Part shown: one piece after another, positions 27,633 through 36,150 of the stretch | Numbering within the stretch: position 1 is the first letter of the stretch | How the letters are laid out: every line of letters starts with the position of its first letter | Assembly: GCF_004771275.1 (NCBI RefSeq) | Contig: NZ_RQEV01000018.1 | Coordinates: forward strand, 1-64,000 | DNA: 64,000 nucleotides | Origin: Leptospira fluminis | GTDB taxonomy: Bacteria; Spirochaetota; Leptospiria; Leptospirales; Leptospiraceae | Direction: 5' to 3' | The notes under the pieces: model-generated | What the model was told of the DNA's origin: nothing | What the model saw: the letters and a program-made list of their open reading frames with translations, nothing else | Database searches by the model: none | Made by a program: the position numbers and the translations under genes

Positions 27633-28619
27633 ATGAAGATTTGGCAAATCGGAACCTTACTGCTTTTTCTTGCACAGTCGGCGTTTGCCTTCCCCAAAAG
27701 GGACGCTAGGGGAGAGGTCTCCGAAAATTATCTGCGCCAACAAGGAATCGTAGATTTAAAATTACCTAAAATACAATACCGGGAAAACGAGCCGGTCAAG
27801 GTTCATGTTTCCGTTCGGAACACCGGTAACGAAGTACTACGGATCTTTCCGTACGGAAAAGATCTCCGTTCTTTTCAAGTGGTCGTGAGGGATGAGGATG
27901 GTCGGACCGTCTCCAGACAGGAAGAGGAAATTTCGGGAGATCCGATCCTTAAAAGAAGGAACAGGGTCGAAAATCTGGTCGGAGACGAAGTAAAGGAGAT
28001 CATTCTCCACAAGGACGAAACCTTTTCCAAGGAAATACGTCTGGATAGGTTGTACCAGCTGGAGACCGGACGAAAATATTTCGTCACTGCGTATTTTTAC
28101 CCGAATATTTCCGAATACCGGGATCATTTCATCCGGTCGGAGAATCATCCGTATTTCTCTATCGAAGAGAGAAGGAAAGATTGGGTTCTACCAGGCATCC
28201 CGTACCAGGATCCGGTATCCGACGGAATGGAACCGGAAGAGGTGATCCATTTGTTCTTGGGTGCGGAAAAGAAAGGAAATTGGAAGCTTCATTTCAAATG
28301 GATCGATTTTCCGGAATACGTGCAAGCGTATGATCGTTTTTCCAGGGAATGGGTTCAGTCCGAAGAGTCGGAAAAGGACTTCATCCTGGAAGAGTTCCGT
28401 AAATTCTTGATGGAAAACCGCGCGGGCATGCTACAATATTATAAGATCCTCGGAGTGGAAAAGATAAATCCGAACCTATCGAAGGTCAAAGTCGCGGTGG
28501 AACGAAGGTTGAATAAGATCCCCGTCCGTTATGAATACGAATATACTCTTCGAAGAGTTCCGGAGGAAACCGGAGCTTTTTGGAAAGTCGCCAATCTTAT
28601 AGCTAAGGTGCGGAAATGA
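27633..28619 (+). CDS. Exported protein of unknown function preceding fliM
   Basis: 328 residues from the ATG at 27633, which opens a clean signal peptide (KIWQIGTLLLFLAQSAFAF). A TTG at 27531 would put 34 odd residues before that and is rejected. The mature N-terminal half looks like an immunoglobulin-like beta sandwich (YRENEPVKVHVSVRNTGNEVLRIFPYG, ...ETGRKYFVTAYFYP), and the C-terminal half is an alpha/beta module (EEVIHLFLGAEKKGNWKLHFKWIDFPEYVQAYDRFSREW) of NTF2-like appearance. Stop overlaps the fliM start (ATGA), so the two are coupled. Function unknown. Confidence 0.75.
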   Translation: MKIWQIGTLLLFLAQSAFAFPKRDARGEVSENYLRQQGIVDLKLPKIQYRENEPVKVHVSVRNTGNEVLRIFPYGKDLRSFQVVVRDEDGRTVSRQEEEISGDPILKRRNRVENLVGDEVKEIILHKDETFSKEIRLDRLYQLETGRKYFVTAYFYPNISEYRDHFIRSENHPYFSIEERRKDWVLPGIPYQDPVSDGMEPEEVIHLFLGAEKKGNWKLHFKWIDFPEYVQAYDRFSREWVQSEESEKDFILEEFRKFLMENRAGMLQYYKILGVEKINPNLSKVKVAVERRLNKIPVRYEYEYTLRRVPEETGAFWKVANLIAKVRK

Positions 28620-29641
28620 CCGAAATTTTATCGCAAGACGAAATCGACGCGCTCTTAAACGCGATCTCCAGCGGGGAAGTCAGTGAAGACGAATACTCCT
28701 CGGTCGGTGAACAAAAAAAGGTCAAGATCTACGACTTCAAGCGTCCCGACAAATTTTCCAAGGACCAGATCCGGACCCTGCAGATGATGCACGAGACATT
28801 TGCTCGTCTCGCGACGACGGGACTTTCCGCTCAGCTCCGGGCTCTCGTTCACGTTCACGTTGCGGCAGTGGACCAGCTTACCTACGAGGAGTTTATCCGT
28901 TCGATTCCCAACCCCACGACTTTGGCGGTGATCAACATGGACCCTTTGCGGGGTTCGGCGATTTTGGAGATCGATCCTTCGATTTCTTTTACGATCATCG
29001 ATCGGCTTTTCGGAGGAAAGGGAGAGACCGCCAAGATCTCCCGGGAACTCTCCGAGATCGAGATGAGCGTTATGGAGGGGATCATCGTCCGTATTTTGGG
29101 AAACATGCGTGAGGCTTGGTCTACCGTGATCGACCTTCGCCCCAGATTGGGAAACATAGAAACCAATCCGCAATTCGCCCAGGTGGTTCCTCCGAACGAC
29201 ATGGTGGTTTTGATCAATCTCGAGACCAAAATCGGGGAAGTGGAAGGGCTGACGAACCTTTGTATTCCTTACATCACGATCGAGCCGATCATCAATAAAC
29301 TTTCCGCCCAATACTGGTATTCTTCCATCCGAAAAGGAGAGCTGGACGAAAACCGTTCCATCATTCAGGAGCGGTTGGATCAGGTTCAGATTCCAGTGAT
29401 CGCCGAGGTGGGATCCGTGGACATCTCGATTTTGGACTTTATGAATTTGAACGTGGGAGACGTGGTGAAGCTGGAAAATACCACGACTCGCTCAGATATG
29501 CTGGTCAAGGTAGGGGAACGGAAGAAATTCAAGTGCCTCCCCGGGCGAGTCGGAAACCGTCTCGCGATCCAGATCGGAGACAGGGTGGAAGACATTCCCG
29601 ACGAATTGTTGGGATCCACCCGTTCCGAACAGGAATATTAA
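28616..29641 (+). CDS. fliM: Flagellar motor switch protein FliM
   Basis: 341 residues, normal length. N-terminal CheY-P-binding peptide LSQDEIDALLNAI (4-16), then the CheC-like middle domain beginning with YDFKRPDKFSKDQIRTLQMMHETFARLATTGLSAQLRA, the GGxG-type loop in IDRLFGGKGE, and the C-terminal SpoA domain with IPVIAEVGSVDISILDFMNLNVGDVVKLENTT. It forms the C-ring with FliN (21083) and FliG. Translation is coupled to the exported unknown upstream, and a terminator follows the stop. Confidence 0.96.
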   Translation: MTEILSQDEIDALLNAISSGEVSEDEYSSVGEQKKVKIYDFKRPDKFSKDQIRTLQMMHETFARLATTGLSAQLRALVHVHVAAVDQLTYEEFIRSIPNPTTLAVINMDPLRGSAILEIDPSISFTIIDRLFGGKGETAKISRELSEIEMSVMEGIIVRILGNMREAWSTVIDLRPRLGNIETNPQFAQVVPPNDMVVLINLETKIGEVEGLTNLCIPYITIEPIINKLSAQYWYSSIRKGELDENRSIIQERLDQVQIPVIAEVGSVDISILDFMNLNVGDVVKLENTTTRSDMLVKVGERKKFKCLPGRVGNRLAIQIGDRVEDIPDELLGSTRSEQEY

Positions 29642-29646
29642 AAAAA

Positions 29647-29670
29647 AAGCGGGCCTTACGACCCGCTTTT
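29647..29670 (+). terminator. Terminator after fliM
   Basis: AAGCGGG ... CCCGCTT stem (29648-29654 against 29662-29668) with an 8-base loop and a T tail, six bases after the fliM stop. A-rich on the other side, so it may also end the convergent ferredoxin transcript. Confidence 0.85.
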
Positions 29671-29699
29671 CTCCGAACAGAGCCTTTCGATCGTTCGGA

Positions 29700-29924
29700 T
29701 TATTTTTTCCAATGAATGCACTCTCCGGGACATTCATCCATTTCTTTCTGGACGATTTTCCATTCTTCTTCCGGAATCGGAGCCTGGTTTATGGATTCTC
29801 CTCCGATATGGGTTTCGGACGTATCGTTGTCGTCCATTTGAAAGTATTTGGGTAGATTGTCCGCACATTGGTTACAGGAAGTGCAGTTGTCCTTGTCTAC
29901 ATAGGCTATTTTCGTCTGTGCCAT
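29700..29924 (-). CDS. Small [4Fe-4S] ferredoxin
   Basis: 74 residues, single-cluster type. Cluster ligands Cys14, Cys17 and Cys20 (CTSCNQC) and Cys65 (CPGEC), with a further Cys69. The acidic middle (MDDNDTSETHIGGES) is typical of electron-transfer ferredoxins that accept from partner reductases. Monocistronic by layout; the upstream 271 bases are shared with a divergent FecR-domain lipoprotein and contain a strong hairpin. Confidence 0.92.
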   Translation of the reverse strand: MAQTKIAYVDKDNCTSCNQCADNLPKYFQMDDNDTSETHIGGESINQAPIPEEEWKIVQKEMDECPGECIHWKK

Positions 29925-29989
29925 ACGCTAGATTCTCCTCGAAAGTTTCCTGACTGCTTGCGGAAAACGGCTTCTTTCACTACAGTTTC

Positions 29990-30042
29990 GAGCCCCGGTC
30001 TGGACGGCAAACGATTTTCCCGGGAAATCGAGGACCGGGCTC
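29990..30042. other. Nested hairpin in a divergent intergenic region
   Basis: The outer stem GAGCCCCGGTC (29990-30000) pairs with GACCGGGCTC (30033-30042) with one bulged C. Inside it CGATTTTCCCGGGAAATCG (30012-30030) folds on itself with one bulged T. There is no T tail, so it is not a simple terminator. It lies between the ferredoxin and the FecR lipoprotein gene and would be in the leader of the latter if transcription starts upstream. It could equally be a DNA-level operator or a small RNA. Confidence 0.5.
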
Positions 30043-30195
30043 CGATTGCGGAAAGCGATACGATTTTCATTTCGAGAGATTCCGGAAAGACATGCAGGTT
30101 TGCTTGAAAGGTTTAAAGAGGAAAAATGTGGACGAAATTTATTTCTTCTATATTCTTCCTGGAAAGCAATTTCCTAAGGGAGAGAACTAAATTCA

Positions 30196-31125
30196 ATGAA
30201 ACGGATTACTATCGTTTGTATTCTCGCAGTGTCGATAGGTTTTATCGACTGTCGCAAGGCCAAGGAAGATCTGCAAGGTGGGGTAATCACTTTTGCAAAA
30301 GGGAGCGTAAAACTTTTCGACAAAGCCGGAAAGGAAAAGCCCTCCACTCCGGATTCCTTTCTTATGCCGGAAGATCGTATCGAAACCGGTAAGGATTCTT
30401 ATGCCGATTTACAGCTTACCGACGGGGTAGTGATTCGGATCAAAGAAAACACCTCTCTGATCCTGAAAAAAATCTTCGTAGATTCCAAGAACGGAGAAAT
30501 GTTCGCGGACCTGAACATGAATAAAGGAAAGATCTTTTCCAAAGTGTCCACCAAACTAGGAAAGACAAGCCAGTTCAACGTCACCACTCCTACGGTAGTG
30601 GCTTCCGTTCGCGGCACAGACTTTCAGGTGGAAGATAACGGTAAATCGGCACATACGCTCGTATCCAACGGATCCGTTTCCGTTACGGACGCCGACGATC
30701 CAACAAAACAAGCTACGGCCGACGCGGGAGAGAAAGTCAGTTCCGACGGAAAGGATCTTACGGAAGGGAATTTGACGGATGCGGAAAAAGCGGAACTGGA
30801 AAACGATTCCGCCACGATCCAATCCGTTACGGAGGAACAGAGAGCGCGTATCCAGGAAATCCTGAAAGACTTCCAGGAAAATAAAGCTTTGATCCTTCAG
30901 GGAATGGAAGATCAGAAACAAAGAAACCGCGAATTGATCGAAGGCGCAAAAGAGGAAAACCGTAAACTTTTGGAAGATACGAAAAATGCGGGCAAGGAAG
31001 AGCGGGAAGCTATCCGTAAATCCGGACAGGAAGAAAAGGAAAAAGTGAAGTCTTCCATGGACGACGCCAAAAAGGATTTGGAAAACCAGCGTAAGTCCTT
31101 GAAAGACCAAGCGCTTCCGAAATAA
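30196..31125 (+). CDS. FecR-domain lipoprotein with coiled-coil tail
   Basis: 309 residues. Lipobox with Cys19 (GFIDC). Residues 25-170 form a FecR-like beta domain: GVITFAKGSVKLFDKAGKE, LMPEDRIETGKDSYADLQLTDGVVIRIKENTSL, then FNVTTPTVVASVRGTDFQV, which are the conserved FecR strands. Residues 200-305 are an almost continuous Glu/Lys/Gln helix with heptads (EEQRARIQEILKDFQENK... KEEREAIRKSGQEEKEK). No sigma factor or TonB receptor lies next to it, so it is a structural or envelope lipoprotein rather than a classical FecR sensor; the side of the membrane is unknown. Confidence 0.85.
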   Translation: MKRITIVCILAVSIGFIDCRKAKEDLQGGVITFAKGSVKLFDKAGKEKPSTPDSFLMPEDRIETGKDSYADLQLTDGVVIRIKENTSLILKKIFVDSKNGEMFADLNMNKGKIFSKVSTKLGKTSQFNVTTPTVVASVRGTDFQVEDNGKSAHTLVSNGSVSVTDADDPTKQATADAGEKVSSDGKDLTEGNLTDAEKAELENDSATIQSVTEEQRARIQEILKDFQENKALILQGMEDQKQRNRELIEGAKEENRKLLEDTKNAGKEEREAIRKSGQEEKEKVKSSMDDAKKDLENQRKSLKDQALPK

Positions 31126-31149
31126 GTTTTTTCGGAATCTCGCTCGAGA

Positions 31150-31179
31150 AAAAACGCCGGGGTGCGTCCCGGCGTTTTT
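31150..31179 (+). terminator. Terminator after the FecR lipoprotein
   Basis: AAAACGCCGGGG-TGCG-TCCCGGCGTTTTT: a stem of about 12 bp with a T run, 25 bases after the stop. It also faces the convergent SemiSWEET gene and can end both transcripts. Confidence 0.9.
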
Positions 31180-31193
31180 CGATTCGGAAGAAG

Positions 31194-31463
31194 TCAATTT
31201 TCCTCCGGTTCTTTCTCCTTCAGTTTGAAATAGAGGATCACCGTAGTGAAAATCAGGGTGAAAGTATTCGCCAAGATGATCGGTAAATCCTCTTTAAGGA
31301 TTCCGTAAGCCAGCCAGAACCCTAACCCCACGGTCAATACCAGATACATATTCCGCGAGATGTCGCGGGTCTTTCTTTCGATCAAAACTTTGATCACTTG
31401 GGGAAGAAAGGAAATCGTTGTCAGTAAGGAGGCGGTGTATCCGATCCAGCTCGTCGGCTCCAT
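31194..31463 (-). CDS. SemiSWEET sugar transporter
   Basis: 89 residues with three transmembrane helices, the size of bacterial SemiSWEETs. The PQ motif is at residues 21-22 (ISFLPQVIKVLIERKTRDIS), and GLGFWLAYGILKEDLPIILANTFTLIFTTVILYFKL gives helices two and three, including the substrate-contacting Trp and Asn. SemiSWEETs dimerise to make a six-helix sugar pore that moves sugar down its gradient; a Leptospira protein of this family has a published structure, as I recall. It lies two bases after queF, so it shares a transcript. The sugar is unknown. Confidence 0.93.
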   Translation of the reverse strand: MEPTSWIGYTASLLTTISFLPQVIKVLIERKTRDISRNMYLVLTVGLGFWLAYGILKEDLPIILANTFTLIFTTVILYFKLKEKEPEEN

Positions 31464-31465
31464 TT

Positions 31466-31885
31466 CTAGTCCGCCTCCGATCGGAATTCCCGCGTGACCA
31501 CGGTCTTGATTCCGCCCCTAAGATTGTAATCGCCTCGTACTCTTGCGTATTTCGGACGGACGGATTTTATAAGGTCCTCCAATATGCGGTTGACCACGTT
31601 TTCGTGAAAGATCCCCAAATTGCGGTAAGCGAGAATGTATTCTTTTAACGATTTCAGTTCCACACATCTGTCCGAAGGTACGTAGGAAATCTCTATCGTA
31701 CCGAAATCCGGCAATCCGGTCTTAGGGCATACCGCGGTGAATTCCGGTATGGTAAAATCGATTGTGTAATCCTTACCTTCGTACACATTGGCGAAAGATT
31801 CTATATCGGGAAGTTTCAGAGTAGGAATGTGTTCCTGCCTTCCTTCGTAGGAAGAAGCTCCTGTTTCTTGCTGTCGGTCGTCCAT
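31466..31885 (-). CDS. queF: NADPH-dependent 7-cyano-7-deazaguanine reductase
   Basis: 139 residues, the unimodular type I size. Reduces preQ0 to preQ1 in queuosine biosynthesis. The catalytic cysteine is in FTAVCPKTGLPDFGTI (near residue 56), the family motif appears as ELKSLKEYI, and the substrate histidine/glutamate in FHENVVNRI. No other queuosine genes are in the window. Divergent from guaA by 80 bases. Confidence 0.95.
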   Translation of the reverse strand: MDDRQQETGASSYEGRQEHIPTLKLPDIESFANVYEGKDYTIDFTIPEFTAVCPKTGLPDFGTIEISYVPSDRCVELKSLKEYILAYRNLGIFHENVVNRILEDLIKSVRPKYARVRGDYNLRGGIKTVVTREFRSEAD

Positions 31886-31965
31886 TCGTCCTCCTCTGAA
31901 ACCAGAGTTTTCCGGAACTTTTCCCTGGGAATCCTTTTACAAAGCAGGGACTCGGAACGCTCGCC

Positions 31966-33780
31966 ATGAACCAACGAAAAGTCATAGGTATCGTCGATTT
32001 CGGCGGCCAATACGCACACTTGATCGCTTCCCGTATCCGTAGACTGGGAGCCTATTCCGAAATTCTTTCCAACGAAGAACCCGCGGATTCTTATGCGAAA
32101 TTATCCGGATTGGTTCTATCCGGAGGCCCGGAGAGCGTGTACGAGCCGGGATCTCCCTCCATTTCCGAAAAAATTTTCGATCTCGGCATTCCGATTTTAG
32201 GGATCTGCTACGGGCACCAACTGATGATGAAGCTTTTGGGAGGAGAGGTTCGAAAGGCGGGCACTGCGGAATACGGACAGGCATCATTGGACCTATTTTC
32301 CCGGAACGGATCCGAATTGTTGCAGGGTTATTCCGGCGGGGAAGTGGTTTGGATGAGCCACGGGGATGAAGTGGTTCGTTTGCCGGAAGGTTTTCAAGCG
32401 ACCGCTTCCTCTTCGGACTGCAAATATGCGGTGGTCGAAAACGTCTCCGCTCATAGATTCGGAATCCAATTCCATCCCGAAGTGACCCATACCCAAAAAG
32501 GAAACGAGTTATTACGGAATTTTATCCGGATTTGCGGAGCGGAGAATACCTGGGATCTCACCCAATACTTGGCGCTCAAACTGGAAGAACTGAAAGATAC
32601 GATCCCGAAGGACAAAAAGGTCTTTTTGCTCGTTTCCGGCGGAGTGGACTCCACCGTTTCTTATCTCCTTCTTACGAAGGCGCTCGGACGAGACCGGGTC
32701 AAAGGCGTACTAATCGATACCGGCTTTATGCGGAAGGACGAGGTCTTGCACCTCCGAGAAAACTTGACTGTTCAGGGAATCCATTTGCACGTTCATGATT
32801 CTTCTGAGCTCTTTTATTCCAGGTTAAAAGGAAAGAAAGATCCGGAAGAGAAAAGAAAGATCGTGGGAAATCTATTCTTGGAGGCACAAGAGGATTGCGC
32901 CAGGGAATTGGGGCTGAACTCTGAAGAATGGATTTTAGGACAAGGAACGATTTATCCCGATACAATCGAAAGCGGCGGGACGAAACATTCTCATACGATC
33001 AAGACCCACCACAATCGTGTGGAAGCCATACAAAAATTGATGGAAGAAGGGAAAGTGGTGGAGCCGATCAAGGATCTCTATAAGGACGAGGTTCGGGAGC
33101 TCGGAACCGTTCTCGGACTTCCGAAGGAATGGACATTGCGCCATCCTTTTCCCGGACCTGGTCTGGTTGTCCGAATGATTTCCCAAAAACGCGAAATTAT
33201 TCGGGAAGCCGAGACCGAATTGGATGAAATCCTTGCGGATTTTTCCGGAGTGGCGGGAAGCATTTTGCCTGTCGCTTCCGTGGGAGTAAAAGGGGACAGG
33301 AGATCCTACGCGTACTGTGCGGTTCTTTCCGGAGAGAAGGAATGGGAAGACTGGAATCGCGTATCGACCGCCATCACGAATCGAAGTTCTCATATCAATC
33401 GAGTGACTCTTTTTGTGGGACCGGAAAACGTTTCCGTAAAAGATGCTTCCTTTCTTTTCCAGCCGTTGGATCTCGATCGGAAAGATTCGGATCTTTTGCG
33501 CGAAGCGGATGCGGTTGTCGAATCGGTTCTCAGATCCGCGGGAATCTACGGCGAGATCTGGCAAATGCCGGTGGTTCTTTTACCGGTAGGAAAGGCTGCG
33601 GAAGAAAGGAGTATCGTTCTTCGACCTGTTCATTCCCAGGAAGCCATGACTGCGAGTTTCTTTCCTTTGGACCGGAATGTATTACGGGAATTGGAATCTA
33701 AGTTGCTAGGAATTCCGAAAATTCGATACGTATTTTTCGATCTTACCAATAAGCCTCCCGGCACGATCGAATGGGAATAG
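31966..33780 (+). CDS. guaA: GMP synthase (glutamine-hydrolysing)
   Basis: 604 residues, about 80 longer than E. coli GuaA. Amidotransferase domain 1-190: ILGICYGHQLM with the catalytic Cys and FGIQFHPEVTHT with His and Glu. The ATP pyrophosphatase loop SGGVDST is near residue 225. The synthase domain carries the longer subtype with LGQGTIYPDTIESGGTKHSHTIKTHHN and an extended C-terminal dimer region ending RYVFFDLTNKPPGTIEWE. Makes GMP from XMP. Monocistronic by layout, ending just before the tRNA promoter. Confidence 0.95.
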   Translation: MNQRKVIGIVDFGGQYAHLIASRIRRLGAYSEILSNEEPADSYAKLSGLVLSGGPESVYEPGSPSISEKIFDLGIPILGICYGHQLMMKLLGGEVRKAGTAEYGQASLDLFSRNGSELLQGYSGGEVVWMSHGDEVVRLPEGFQATASSSDCKYAVVENVSAHRFGIQFHPEVTHTQKGNELLRNFIRICGAENTWDLTQYLALKLEELKDTIPKDKKVFLLVSGGVDSTVSYLLLTKALGRDRVKGVLIDTGFMRKDEVLHLRENLTVQGIHLHVHDSSELFYSRLKGKKDPEEKRKIVGNLFLEAQEDCARELGLNSEEWILGQGTIYPDTIESGGTKHSHTIKTHHNRVEAIQKLMEEGKVVEPIKDLYKDEVRELGTVLGLPKEWTLRHPFPGPGLVVRMISQKREIIREAETELDEILADFSGVAGSILPVASVGVKGDRRSYAYCAVLSGEKEWEDWNRVSTAITNRSSHINRVTLFVGPENVSVKDASFLFQPLDLDRKDSDLLREADAVVESVLRSAGIYGEIWQMPVVLLPVGKAAEERSIVLRPVHSQEAMTASFFPLDRNVLRELESKLLGIPKIRYVFFDLTNKPPGTIEWE

Positions 33781-33798
33781 CGATAAAATAGATTTCTA

Positions 33799-33828
33799 TT
33801 GACACCTTGCCCCTCGACGAAATTATAC
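33799..33828 (+). promoter_or_regulatory. Sigma-70 promoter for tRNA-Cys
   Basis: TTGACA at 33799-33804 and ATTATA at 33822-33827 with a 17-base spacer; the start of transcription would fall a few bases before the tRNA at 33837. Confidence 0.75.
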
Positions 33829-33831
33829 CTC

Positions 33832-33907
<76 letters not shown>

Positions 33908-33953
33908 TTTAGTTCGCGAATCGTCGGATGTCAGCGAAACTGACTCCTATGAC

Positions 33954-34040
<87 letters not shown>

Positions 34041-34054
34041 AGAATCCTTTTCGG

Positions 34055-36073
34055 TCATTCGTAATCGCAAAGGTCGCCGAAGTCGAAGGCAGGAAGATCC
34101 ACATCTTTGTCCTTCCGAAATCCTTCCCATACAATCTTAAAATCTCGGAAAAAAACTCCCGTTGGAAACTTGGGAGAAGAAGTAAAAGGAATCGTCTCCT
34201 TCCAAAGAAAAGAATTCCATCCGGATTTCAGAGTGATTCTCTCGGAGCCGAGTTCTACCTGCGCTTGGGACCAGTACAATTGGTCTTCGTCGAAAGACTC
34301 CCGGCTTACTACGGTAACAGAGGCTTGCTTAGGCGGATTCTCGGCATTCGGAGAAAGGTATATTCCGATCCGAAACGGACCCTTCCTAGGAGAAGGTGGA
34401 TTAGGCCATCTGTGCGTCAGACATCCTTCGATTTGAAAAGGCATTTCGGCCCAACGGTTCGGAATCTGAACTTTTTCCAGGATTCGATTCTGCCGAATCG
34501 TGGCTTCGGAGCGAAAAGGAAGAATCCGTTTTTCCAATAATTTCCCGTAATCGGGATTCTCCGTACGGATTTGTCTGGAATATGCCTGGGTCGGAGGAGT
34601 CCGCAATCGCCAGATCCAGAAGCAGGCGTTGAGTAGGAACGGCAGAACGAGGAGAAGCGCAGTAAACCGAAATCCGGCTTTTTCTTGGGATCTACGGCTT
34701 CCGATCAGGATTCCGGACAACGCGTAAAAGGGCAAGGCGACCTCGTCGTCCAAAAGATAACATTGAAAAAATCCGGCCACCCAAAGAGACCCGACTCCGA
34801 TAGGAGAAAGAGTTTCCCGGTCTCCGGGAGAAGGGTTTATATCACGGAAAATGAATATAAAAAAGAGTAGGAGCGATAGTGCTGAAGCCCATCCTCCTAC
34901 GACCGCAAAATGCAGTATATCGTTATGGGCGTGGCTATTCGGAGTTATCTCCAATTCGTACCATAGCTGTTCCTGTTCCCGGACCGACCGGTCGGAAAGG
35001 TTACGATGGGCGGATTTGAATTTTCCTCCCCCCACTCCTATAGCATAGGTTTTTTCTAGTAAGGGGAGGCTGTTTTTGTAAATCCAATATCTCTGGTTTT
35101 CCGGAGTCTGCACTTCTAAAACTTGGGAAACGGTTCTGTGAAAGAGCCAATTCGTCTCATAGAGATATTTGAAGCTGAAGCCTATACACGCGAAAAGAAT
35201 ACAGACTGCAAGGCCCGCAACGGCGACGTTACGGGAAGAAAGTCCGATTTTTCCTCGTAGCATAAATCGAAGCAAAAGATAAACGCAAACGAAGCCGACT
35301 CCTAACCAGGCGGATTTGCTTTGGTTCAATAAAAATAACCAGGATGCAACTAAGAAAAGGATTCCGTAAAACCCGATCCTGAAACCGGATTTCCGTCGGA
35401 TGGAAGCGAAGAAACCAGCGGCTAGACCGGGAACGTACAGCGACAATAAGCCTCCGTACGTGAGATGAGTATTCATCAATCCGATCGGAAGATAACTCAG
35501 GATCCCGAGTAGGAGCCCCGCCGGATGTTGTTTCCTGTCGCCGGGAGCATATTTAAAACCGTTGGAAATAAATTTCCCGAGACGGTATTCGCTGAATATG
35601 GAAATCAGTCCCGAGAGCAGAAGCAGAAAGAAGGAAATCCAAATGAATCTTCCGATCTTACTGGAATTCGATTCCTCAGTTGCGTGCGCGGCTCCGACGG
35701 GAAACACCAGGCAGAGCCAAAAGTCCCCGGCTTCGGATTGCCTTGCGAAATTCTTCCAGAAATCTCCGCTCTCGTCCGAATGCCAAGCCGAGGAAAGGAA
35801 TACTAAGAAATAGGCGCCTAAAATCAGAGCGAAAGGAAGCAGAAACGGGCGACTTTTTTTCCAGACTGCCGGCCCGGCCGCGAGGAAAAGGAAAACCGCA
35901 AGGCCCGCAAATATTTGCGAGACGGAAACCGATAAAGGGAAGGTAATGAGTAAAAAGAGAAGGGAATAGAAGGACCCTTTTTCCGACAATCTGGAAAGAG
36001 TTCCGGATTCTATACGGTCTAAGGAAAACGATTCGATCTTCATAGAAGGGGAGTTGGCCCGGCCGGATTCCAT
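34055..36073 (-). CDS. O-antigen ligase-like polytopic membrane protein
   Basis: 672 residues with about ten to twelve hydrophobic helices in residues 30-510, then a soluble beta-rich C-terminal part (about 520-672). The segment ELEITPNSHAHNDILHFAVVGGWASALSLLLFF is the periplasmic His-containing motif of the O-antigen ligase/polymerase family (WaaL/Wzy). GVGGGKFKSAHRN precedes it, as in the family. Such enzymes attach or polymerise surface glycans at the periplasmic face. The glycosyltransferase and gmhA genes that lie divergently upstream support an LPS role. The start at 36073 is the first of two; Met11 is also possible. Confidence 0.8.
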   Translation of the reverse strand: MESGRANSPSMKIESFSLDRIESGTLSRLSEKGSFYSLLFLLITFPLSVSVSQIFAGLAVFLFLAAGPAVWKKSRPFLLPFALILGAYFLVFLSSAWHSDESGDFWKNFARQSEAGDFWLCLVFPVGAAHATEESNSSKIGRFIWISFFLLLLSGLISIFSEYRLGKFISNGFKYAPGDRKQHPAGLLLGILSYLPIGLMNTHLTYGGLLSLYVPGLAAGFFASIRRKSGFRIGFYGILFLVASWLFLLNQSKSAWLGVGFVCVYLLLRFMLRGKIGLSSRNVAVAGLAVCILFACIGFSFKYLYETNWLFHRTVSQVLEVQTPENQRYWIYKNSLPLLEKTYAIGVGGGKFKSAHRNLSDRSVREQEQLWYELEITPNSHAHNDILHFAVVGGWASALSLLLFFIFIFRDINPSPGDRETLSPIGVGSLWVAGFFQCYLLDDEVALPFYALSGILIGSRRSQEKAGFRFTALLLVLPFLLNACFWIWRLRTPPTQAYSRQIRTENPDYGKLLEKRILPFRSEATIRQNRILEKVQIPNRWAEMPFQIEGCLTHRWPNPPSPRKGPFRIGIYLSPNAENPPKQASVTVVSRESFDEDQLYWSQAQVELGSERITLKSGWNSFLWKETIPFTSSPKFPTGVFFRDFKIVWEGFRKDKDVDLPAFDFGDLCDYE

Positions 36074-36150
36074 AAAAAACCGCTGACAAGGAAAGAAAAG
36101 CTCTTATCCTGGGATCCCGACGGAAATCCGCAGGACTTTCGCCCGATTAT

